Shown here: positions 6,167-11,016 of the stretch, in pieces
Numbering within the stretch: the stretch's first letter is position 1
How the letters are laid out: every line of letters starts with the position of its first letter
From: Oscillospiraceae bacterium
Lineage (GTDB): Bacteria > Bacillota > Clostridia > Oscillospirales > Ruminococcaceae
Reading direction: 5' to 3'
Assembly: GCA_017396055.1 (NCBI GenBank)
Contig: JAFQND010000349.1
Location: 1-11,016 of the forward strand
DNA: 11,016 bases
The notes under the pieces: generated by a model
What the model was told of the DNA's origin: nothing
Seen by the model: only the letters and a program-made list of their open reading frames with translations
Database searches by the model: none
Translations under genes and position numbers: made by a program

Positions 6167-7018
6167 TCAGACGCCGATCTCAAAGCGGTTGATGTTGCCT
6201 AAGATACCCTGGGTCGAGACATACTGGGTAAGACCGGGTGCGATCTCGCTCACATTGGGATAGTGAAGATGTCCGGCAAAGCCCGCAATGATCTGTCCGG
6301 AGTGCTGTTTGAGGATCTCGATGAATTCCAGCGTGGTTTCAGATGCACCGTCATAGTTGAGCTGGAAATATTCGCCGCTTTCTTTTAACAGAGGGGCATT
6401 TTCTTCTGTCATGACAGGGACATGCATGGCAATGATAACGGGTTTTCCGGCTTTGAACAGGTCGAGAAGACATTCGTTTTGTTCTTTTGTGACCTCGCGG
6501 CGGGAATTTTCAAAGCCGATGATGATCAGATCGTCAAGTTCGATCGTCTGGACGGGCTTTTTGGTGGAGGAAAAGAGATAGCCGTCGGGAATTTCACCGA
6601 CAGGCTTATGATTTCCGCAGACAGCCATGGCGGGCACGGTGACATTTCTCATCTGTTCTTCGTAAAACCGCAGATTTGCACCCGAGAGACACTCGAAGAC
6701 ATCGCCGCACATGACGACAGCGTCGCCGTCGGATACGGCGTGACCGAGCAGATTTTTAAAATGCGTTCCGGCATCGAGCAGCTGCTCTTCGGTATAAAGC
6801 TGATCATGGCTGCGGGCGAAACCTTCGCGGATGCTGAGCCATTTGGTGCTTCTTTCTGCTGCATACCGGCTTTCCTCTTCGGAAGAGAGGTCGTCAGCGA
6901 GACAGAGGTGGGTGTCGCTGAACTGATAGATGATCTTTTTTCTGATTCCGGGGACCGGAAGCATATAGTGGTGGATCACAAGTCCGTTGGGGAACATCTG
7001 CATATTTGAGGTTTTCAT
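6167..7018 (-). CDS. Calcineurin-like metallophosphoesterase
   Basis: A 283-residue protein when started at ATG 7016-7018. All metal-site motifs of the metallophosphoesterase family are present: FSDTH with Asp35 and His37, CGDVFE with Asp106, CGNHK with Asn136 and His137, AMHV with His199, and GFAGHLHY with His250 and His252. These enzymes use two metal ions to cut phosphomonoesters or phosphodiesters. The substrate is not evident. No signal peptide or membrane helix is seen. The frame stays open back to an ATG at 7096, but that lies upstream of the promoter found here. GGAG at 7028-7031, nine bases before 7018, supports the shorter start. It is divergent from the HAD phosphatase and lies 94 bases before the symporter gene. 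No obvious terminator follows it. Confidence 0.88.
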   Translation of the reverse strand: MKTSNMQMFPNGLVIHHYMLPVPGIRKKIIYQFSDTHLCLADDLSSEEESRYAAERSTKWLSIREGFARSHDQLYTEEQLLDAGTHFKNLLGHAVSDGDAVVMCGDVFECLSGANLRFYEEQMRNVTVPAMAVCGNHKPVGEIPDGYLFSSTKKPVQTIELDDLIIIGFENSRREVTKEQNECLLDLFKAGKPVIIAMHVPVMTEENAPLLKESGEYFQLNYDGASETTLEFIEILKQHSGQIIAGFAGHLHYPNVSEIAPGLTQYVSTQGILGNINRFEIGV

Positions 7019-7043
7019 GCCTATCAACTCCGTACACTTGACT

Positions 7044-7057
7044 TTATACCAGTATAA
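7044..7057. promoter_or_regulatory. Small palindrome over the metallophosphoesterase promoter
   Basis: TTATAC (7044-7049), CA, GTATAA (7052-7057) is a perfect six-base inverted repeat covering the -10 box of the minus-strand promoter and its start-site side. It could be an operator, but AT-rich palindromes at -10 boxes also arise by chance. Confidence 0.25.
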
Positions 7058-7079
7058 CAGAGCGGACAGCAGATGTAAA
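7051..7079 (-). promoter_or_regulatory. Promoter of the metallophosphoesterase gene
   Basis: On the minus strand TTTACA (7079-7074) and TATACT (7056-7051) are separated by 17 bases, each with five of six consensus matches. The predicted transcript starts near 7044, about 26 bases before the ATG at 7018. Confidence 0.7.
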
Positions 7080-7090
7080 TGTGCTTTTGC

Positions 7091-7119
7091 TTGCAATACT
7101 TCCGATGATATTATATAAT
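7091..7119 (+). promoter_or_regulatory. Promoter of the HAD phosphatase gene
   Basis: TTGCAA (7091-7096) and a perfect TATAAT (7114-7119) are 17 bases apart. The start would be near 7126, giving a short leader that contains the ribosome site AGGAGGA. It is arranged back-to-back with the minus-strand promoter, with 11 bases between their -35 boxes. Confidence 0.75.
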
Positions 7120-7148
7120 GAAAACAGAATATACAGGAGGAATGTCCT

Positions 7149-7976
7149 ATGCCTAAATATCAGATCATTGCCAGTGATCTTGACGGCACTTTGCTCAACA
7201 GTGCCGGTATCATCAGTGAAGAGAATCTTGCCGCCATCCGTCAGCTGACCGCTATGGGTGTACATTTTGTTCCCGCGTCCGGAAGAAGCTTTGCCGAGAT
7301 GCCCCAGCAGATCCGCGACTGCACCGACATCCGTTATGTGATCTATTCAAACGGCGCTGCTGTTCTTGACCGCAAGACAGGCGAGCGGATCCTTTGCTGC
7401 CTTTCCAAAGAAGAATCGAACGAGATCCTTGATATTATCGGCGAATATGATGTTCATATCACCCTTCGTCAGGGCGGCGAGTGCTATGTTGATGCCGGTG
7501 AGCAGGGTCCGGAAAAATATGACTATTATCATATCGGACACGCTCATGCCCAGATCACATGGGATTATGGCATTCATCGGGAGAATTTCGGTGAATTCAG
7601 CTATACCTTAGGCGATGTAGATCTTTATGCTGTTCATTTCCATGATGCCGCCGAGCGGATCGAGTGCCGCGACAGGCTGCTGGCTCTTGGAAAATATGCT
7701 ATCGCTGAGGCAAACCCTCGCAGCCTTGAGATCTCTGCAAAGGATGCGGGAAAAGGCGGGGCGATCCACCGGCTCGCCGACCATCTGGGAATTGACCGCG
7801 CCGATACCATCGGCATGGGTGACAGCGACAATGATACGACCATGATCATTGCGGCGGGGCTTGGTCTTGTGATGAAGAACGGCTGCGATTCGCTGAAGAA
7901 AATTGCCGATGAGATCATCTGCAACAACAACGAGCATGCCGTAAAATATGTGCTCGAGCACTATATCGAAAAGTAA
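7149..7976 (+). CDS. Cof-type HAD-superfamily hydrolase (sugar-phosphate/FMN-type phosphatase)
   Basis: A 275-residue protein of normal length for the Cof/IIB branch of HAD phosphatases. Motif I is DLDGT with nucleophile Asp10 and acid/base Asp12. Motif II is Ser44 in PASGRS, motif III is Lys202 in KDAGKGGAI, and motif IV is GMGDSDND with Asp225 and Asp229. The region between about residues 83 and 195 is the C2B-type cap that selects the substrate. Relatives remove phosphate from sugar phosphates, FMN, pyridoxal phosphate and similar molecules; which one applies cannot be told here. AGGAGGA lies seven bases before the ATG. It has its own promoter and a strong terminator, so it is probably a single-gene unit, and is cytoplasmic. 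Confidence 0.92.
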   Translation: MPKYQIIASDLDGTLLNSAGIISEENLAAIRQLTAMGVHFVPASGRSFAEMPQQIRDCTDIRYVIYSNGAAVLDRKTGERILCCLSKEESNEILDIIGEYDVHITLRQGGECYVDAGEQGPEKYDYYHIGHAHAQITWDYGIHRENFGEFSYTLGDVDLYAVHFHDAAERIECRDRLLALGKYAIAEANPRSLEISAKDAGKGGAIHRLADHLGIDRADTIGMGDSDNDTTMIIAAGLGLVMKNGCDSLKKIADEIICNNNEHAVKYVLEHYIEK

Positions 7977-7977
7977 A

Positions 7978-8010
7978 GAAAAACCCGCAGGCCTTTCCTG
8001 CGGGTTTTTT
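7978..8010 (+). terminator. Intrinsic terminator, probably bidirectional
   Basis: AAACCCGCAGG (7981-7991) pairs perfectly with CCTGCGGGTTT (7997-8007) around CCTTT, followed by T to 8010. The A-rich left flank gives TTTTTCTTT on the opposite strand, so it can also end transcription of the convergent PHP genes, whose last stop codon is just to the right. Confidence 0.95.
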
Positions 8011-8012
8011 GT

Positions 8013-8876
8013 TCAGTCAAGGGAACGTTTTTTGATGATCCCGAAATCCTGTCGGGATATTCCCTGAAAAGCCGGCACGGCATATCTTCCGGGCAGTGAG
8101 CTGAGTGCACCGGTATGGTCGGTGCCGCCGGAGCAGTAAAGCCCGTACTCCGTAGCCGCATGGATGGCGAATTTGGATGCTGCTTCGGTAATGCTGGGGT
8201 GGGAGATCTCGATACCGTTAAGTCCCATGTCGACCATCTCGCGGACGCGGGGGAAGATCGACTCTCCGGGATGTGCCAGTACAGCGATACCGCCTGCCTG
8301 GCGGATGGCGGCAATGACTTCTTCCATGGGGAATACGGTCAGTTCCACAGCCTGTGCCTCGGGCGAGTTGAAAGCGGCGTCGTTGGTCTCATACCGGCGG
8401 TAAAGGGGAATGATCCCCATGGCATCCAGAGCAAAATAGACCTGTGTCACATAATACCAGTCGGTCTGGGGATTGCAGCGGACCACATCGTCCCAGGTGA
8501 TGCCTTTGAAGATCCCTTTTTCCACGGCGATCTCGAACTTTGCACGGGTGTTTTCGTTTCGTGCTCGGATCAGTTTCTGAACAAAGCCGGTGATGGCGGG
8601 GTGGTTGGGGTCGAAGTCCAGACCGATCAGATGGATGGGCTTGCTGACTCCGTCCAGTTTTGCAAAGATCTCGATACCGGTGATGGCTTCAAGTCCGCAT
8701 GCTTCGGCTTCTGCCATAAATTCCGGCAGACCGCAGAGAGTTTCGTGGTCGGTCAGAGCGACAGCACCATAGCCGACGGATTTTGCGATACGGGGCAGAT
8801 GCATCGGACGGAAGGTCGAATCGGAGCAGGAAGAATGCAGGTGAAGATTGGCATAGGCGACAGGAAAAGGAAGCAT
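8013..8876 (-). CDS. PHP-domain phosphoesterase, TrpH/YciV (RNase AM)-like, downstream copy
   Basis: A 287-residue PHP-domain protein. Metal ligands visible are His12 and His14 (NLHLHS), Asp19, His44 in TDHETLCG, Glu69 in GIEIF, His82, His202 in VLAHPGES, and Asp253 and His254 in GGTDHTG. The layout matches Escherichia coli YciV/TrpH as I recall it: HxxGL.xD..HP after the ligand block, then an RN-rich helix, then GG.AVLAHPG. YciV acts on 3',5'-nucleotide bisphosphates and as a 5'-3' exoribonuclease (RNase AM). The length is also close to YciV, at about 290 residues. It is cytoplasmic. The start is supported by GGAGGTG just upstream on the minus strand. It lies 33 bases after its paralogue, without a terminator between, so the two are probably one operon. 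Position 226 is His here and Tyr in the paralogue. Confidence 0.88.
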   Translation of the reverse strand: MLPFPVAYANLHLHSSCSDSTFRPMHLPRIAKSVGYGAVALTDHETLCGLPEFMAEAEACGLEAITGIEIFAKLDGVSKPIHLIGLDFDPNHPAITGFVQKLIRARNENTRAKFEIAVEKGIFKGITWDDVVRCNPQTDWYYVTQVYFALDAMGIIPLYRRYETNDAAFNSPEAQAVELTVFPMEEVIAAIRQAGGIAVLAHPGESIFPRVREMVDMGLNGIEISHPSITEAASKFAIHAATEYGLYCSGGTDHTGALSSLPGRYAVPAFQGISRQDFGIIKKRSLD

Positions 8877-8909
8877 AGGACACCTCCGGAACAGTCTGCA
8901 GTATTTTGT

Positions 8910-9773
8910 TTAACCGAGCGCGCGGTTTTTCAGGATCTCGAAGTCGTTTCTGGTGATGCCGCTGTGCACCACTTCGACAAAGGGACCGCCCAGCGAACTG
9001 AGAGGACCGGAATGATCAGAGCCGCCGGAACAGTAAAGGTTGTATTCGACCGAGGCATGAATAGCCAGTTTTGCGCTTCTTTCGGTGGCGGAAGGATAAG
9101 AGATCTCGATGCCGTTCAAGCCCATATCCACCATTTCGCGTACACGGGGGAAGATCGCTTCGTTGGGATGGGCCAGTACAGCGACACCGCCTGCGGCGCG
9201 GATGGCTTTGATGACATCCTGCATGGGAGCGATATAAAGCGGAACTGAATTGGCTTCGGGAGACTCGAAGACGGCGGCATTGGTCTCATACCGGCGGGAA
9301 AGGGGTATGATGTTCATCTTATCAAGGGCGTAATAGACCTGTGTGGAATAGAACCAGTCGGTATGGTGGTTGCAGCGGACGATATCCTCCCAGGTAATAC
9401 CCTTGAAGATGCCCTTTTCCAGAGCGATCTCAAATTTTGCGCGGGTGTTTTCGTTGCGGGTCCTGGTGATCTTCCGGGTAAATTCGACGATGGCGGGATG
9501 AGTCGGGTCAAAATCCAGACCGGTCACATGGACAGGCTTGGCGATGCTGTCCAGCATACCGAAGATCTCGATACCGCTGATAGCTTCCAGGCCGCAGGCC
9601 TTCGCTTCGTCGAAAAATTCCGGCAGACCGCAGAGAGTTTCATGGTCGGTCAGGGCAACGGCGCTGTGTCCGAGAGATTTGGCGATACGGGGCATCAGAA
9701 GCGGTGCAAAATAGGCATCGGAGCAATAAGAATGCATGTGCAGATTGGCATAGGAATTATCAAACTGGGGCAT
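8910..9773 (-). CDS. PHP-domain phosphoesterase, TrpH/YciV (RNase AM)-like, upstream copy
   Basis: A 287-residue protein, first gene of the minus-strand pair. It aligns without gaps to the downstream copy, and I count about 196 identical residues (68%). It keeps the same ligands: His12, His14, Asp19, His44, Glu69, His82, His202, Asp253 and His254. Position 226 is Tyr (ISYPSAT) instead of His. The two copies differ most at residues 261-271, near the C-terminus, and around residues 21-27. Even the ribosome-site region is duplicated: both starts follow a CCGGAGGTG sequence. This points to a tandem duplication that has been retained long enough to diverge. Its role may be in nucleotide bisphosphate removal or RNA 5'-end trimming; the split of roles between copies is unknown. 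Confidence 0.88.
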   Translation of the reverse strand: MPQFDNSYANLHMHSYCSDAYFAPLLMPRIAKSLGHSAVALTDHETLCGLPEFFDEAKACGLEAISGIEIFGMLDSIAKPVHVTGLDFDPTHPAIVEFTRKITRTRNENTRAKFEIALEKGIFKGITWEDIVRCNHHTDWFYSTQVYYALDKMNIIPLSRRYETNAAVFESPEANSVPLYIAPMQDVIKAIRAAGGVAVLAHPNEAIFPRVREMVDMGLNGIEISYPSATERSAKLAIHASVEYNLYCSGGSDHSGPLSSLGGPFVEVVHSGITRNDFEILKNRALG

Positions 9774-9799
9774 AAGGCACCTCCGGAAGTCTTTTTTTC

Positions 9800-9828
9800 A
9801 TGCTAACATATAATTTTTCGGATGTCAA
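9800..9828 (-). promoter_or_regulatory. Probable promoter of the PHP gene pair
   Basis: On the minus strand, a perfect TTGACA (9828-9823) is followed after 17 bases by TAGCAT (9805-9800), four of six matches. A TG one base before it gives an extended -10. The start would be near 9793, about 20 bases before the ATG at 9773. No other good -10 lies at a suitable distance. Confidence 0.5.
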
Positions 9829-9860
9829 TGCGGAGACGGAAAGCAGTGAACGATTCCGAA

Positions 9861-9878
9861 ATGTTGACAATCCAACAT
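9861..9878. promoter_or_regulatory. Operator-like palindrome over the -35 box
   Basis: ATGTTG (9861-9866) and CAACAT (9873-9878) are perfect inverted repeats with a six-base spacer, and the left arm overlaps the -35 TTGACA. A repressor bound here would block RNA polymerase. No regulator gene is present in the window, so the binding protein is unknown. Confidence 0.45.
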
Positions 9879-9893
9879 CTTTGCTGATATAAT
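9864..9893 (+). promoter_or_regulatory. Consensus promoter of the flavin oxidoreductase gene
   Basis: A perfect -35 TTGACA (9864-9869) and a perfect -10 TATAAT (9888-9893) are 18 bases apart. TG at 9885-9886 gives an extended -10. Transcription should start near 9900, leaving a leader of about 83 bases. Such a strong promoter is expected to be restrained by a regulator. Confidence 0.85.
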
Positions 9894-9901
9894 TGGACTA
9901 T

Positions 9902-9956
9902 CACAAAGAGCGGTCTCTGTGCCGCTTTTTTTGCGCATATCCGCGCTGGAATGCGC
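9902..9956 (+). promoter_or_regulatory. Structured leader with a possible attenuator
   Basis: AGCGG (9909-9913) pairs with CCGCT (9922-9926), followed by seven T (9926-9932), a short intrinsic-terminator shape. An overlapping alternative pairs CAC..AGAG (9902-9910) with CTCTGTG (9915-9921), and the two cannot form together. A second hairpin, GCGCAT (9933-9938) with ATGCGC (9951-9956), lies before the ribosome site. It matches no riboswitch class that I recognise. Confidence 0.4.
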
Positions 9957-9982
9957 TGAGACTCTGAAAGGAGCTTGTATCA

Positions 9983-11016
9983 ATGGATAAAAAATATGAA
10001 GCGTTATTTACTCCGTGGCAGATCGGCAATGTGGAGATCAAAAACCGCATCGTCCTCTGTCCGATGGGCGGTACTTCTCTGTTCGGATGGATGGAGCTGA
10101 CCGGCTGTCATTTCGACAAAGAAGCTGCAAAATTCTTCATCGAGCGGGCAAAGAACAATGTCGGTCTGATCATTCCCGGTATCGCCCCCGTGCGCGACAC
10201 CATCTGGGGAAAATGGCTTTGGCAGAATCCGAAGATGTTCGATGACCTGAAAGAATTCATGGACGAGATCCACAAGACCGGTGCAAAGCTGTTTATTCAG
10301 CTGACTGCAGGTATGGGCCGCAGCTGGGCGATCCCCGACATGGTGGCAGGTCTGCACCGCAACAAATTCACCCGTGCCGTCATGAAGCCCATTATCGACA
10401 CCAGCCATGAGCTGGCGAGCCCCTCGCCCCAGCCTAACCGCTGGGCAAAGGATATTATCTGCCCCGAGATGACGGTTGAACAGATCCACGAGATCATCGA
10501 AGCCTTTGCCAAGACTGCTGCTCTGTGCAAAAAGGCCGGCGTCGACGGTGTTGAAGTTCATGCGGTGCATGAAGGTTATCTTCTTGACCAGTTCTCGATG
10601 GAATTCTTCAACAAGAGTACCGAGGAATACGGCGGCAGCTTAGAAAACCGCTATCGCTTCGCTGCTGAAGTGGTTCGCGCTATCAAGGAAAGCTGCGGTG
10701 ATGATTTCCCCGTTTCTCTGCGCTATTCCGTAGAGTCCAAGCTGAAGGGTTTCCAGAAGGGCATCGTTCCCGGCGATACCGCCCCCGAAATGGGCCGTAA
10801 CATGGAAGAATCCGAGCGGGCAGCCAAATATCTGCAGGATGCCGGCTATGATATGCTCAATGCCGACAACGGTACTTATGACTCTTGGTACTGGGCTCAT
10901 CCGCCCATGTATATGCCTCAAAACTGCAACCTGGACGATGTGGCTCATATCAAGCAGTTTGTAGATATTCCCGTGGTCTGCGCCGGCCGTATGGAGCCGG
11001 ATGTGGCAGCGGAAGC
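9983..11016 (+). CDS. NADH:flavin oxidoreductase, old yellow enzyme family (3' truncated)
   Basis: The first 344 codons are present and the gene runs off the window. The protein starts as an FMN-binding TIM barrel with LFTPWQIGNVEIKNRIVLCPMG; Cys26 sits where the YqjM-type regulatory cysteine lies. Gln106 is in FIQLTAGMGR. The substrate-binding pair is His193 and His196 in EVHAVHEGYLLDQF, with Tyr199 beside it, followed by the family signature NKSTEEYGGSLENR (210-223). Later, near 334-336, CAGR marks the FMN phosphate site. Relatives reduce activated C=C bonds using NAD(P)H; 2,4-dienoyl-CoA reductase, 2-enoate reductase and the bile-acid enzymes BaiCD/BaiH are examples. Many have a C-terminal FeS/FAD/NAD part, which cannot be judged here. 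The start has AAGGAG (9968-9973) nine bases upstream. The substrate is not determinable. Confidence 0.93.
   Translation, partial: MDKKYEALFTPWQIGNVEIKNRIVLCPMGGTSLFGWMELTGCHFDKEAAKFFIERAKNNVGLIIPGIAPVRDTIWGKWLWQNPKMFDDLKEFMDEIHKTGAKLFIQLTAGMGRSWAIPDMVAGLHRNKFTRAVMKPIIDTSHELASPSPQPNRWAKDIICPEMTVEQIHEIIEAFAKTAALCKKAGVDGVEVHAVHEGYLLDQFSMEFFNKSTEEYGGSLENRYRFAAEVVRAIKESCGDDFPVSLRYSVESKLKGFQKGIVPGDTAPEMGRNMEESERAAKYLQDAGYDMLNADNGTYDSWYWAHPPMYMPQNCNLDDVAHIKQFVDIPVVCAGRMEPDVAAE

Noticed and set aside
7019..7096. Longer N-terminus for the metallophosphoesterase
   Set aside because: The extension would start upstream of the identified promoter, lacks a ribosome site and adds residues not resembling the family; the start at 7018 has GGAG at a suitable distance.
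8115..9248. A 377-codon plus-strand open frame across both PHP genes
   Set aside because: It is the antisense of two well-supported paralogues and shows an internal repeat only because those genes are duplicated. No ribosome site or known domain.

Overview
The window looks like ordinary chromosome from a Gram-positive anaerobe, most likely a gut-type Clostridia lineage such as Oscillospiraceae/Ruminococcaceae. This is inferred from strong AGGAGG-type ribosome binding sites, near-consensus sigma-A promoters (TTGACA/TATAAT with 17-18 base spacing), a recR-smpB-ssrA neighbourhood and an NADH:flavin oxidoreductase of the type common in gut Firmicutes. No phage, transposase, CRISPR array or plasmid gene is visible.

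Layout. Bases 1-199 are the 3' end of recR. A plus-strand block follows: smpB (263-733), an alpha/beta-hydrolase esterase (747-1592), a PIG-L/LmbE deacetylase (1620-2486), a class-C beta-lactamase-like serine hydrolase (2501-4000), and tmRNA/ssrA (4053-4410), which ends in an intrinsic terminator. No terminator and no convincing internal promoter is visible from smpB to ssrA. The two parts of the trans-translation machinery may therefore lie at opposite ends of one transcription unit that also holds three hydrolases. Bases 4449-4580 have no gene but hold a nested palindrome that can fold as a three-way junction, lying between two convergent terminators.

The minus strand then carries a GltS-type sodium/glutamate symporter (4624-6072) with its own near-consensus promoter, and a metallophosphoesterase (6167-7018). 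The latter is transcribed divergently from a Cof-type HAD phosphatase (7149-7976), with a promoter for each in the gap. A bidirectional-looking terminator separates the HAD gene from two tandem minus-strand PHP-domain phosphoesterases of the TrpH/YciV (RNase AM) type (8013-8876 and 8910-9773). They are the same length and about 68% identical, so they arose by tandem duplication.

The window ends in the N-terminal 344 codons of an old-yellow-enzyme-family NADH:flavin oxidoreductase (9983 onward). It is preceded by a consensus promoter with an operator-like palindrome and a short structured leader containing a possible terminator hairpin.

Functional reading. SmpB and tmRNA act together in ribosome rescue. 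The three hydrolases between them look suited to removing acyl or acetyl groups from carbohydrate-like substrates; this is inference. The remaining genes are housekeeping or catabolic functions in small independent units. I see no clearly novel defence or mobile system. The most unusual points are the smpB-hydrolases-ssrA arrangement, the three-way-junction palindrome, the duplicated PHP pair and the structured leader of the flavin oxidoreductase.
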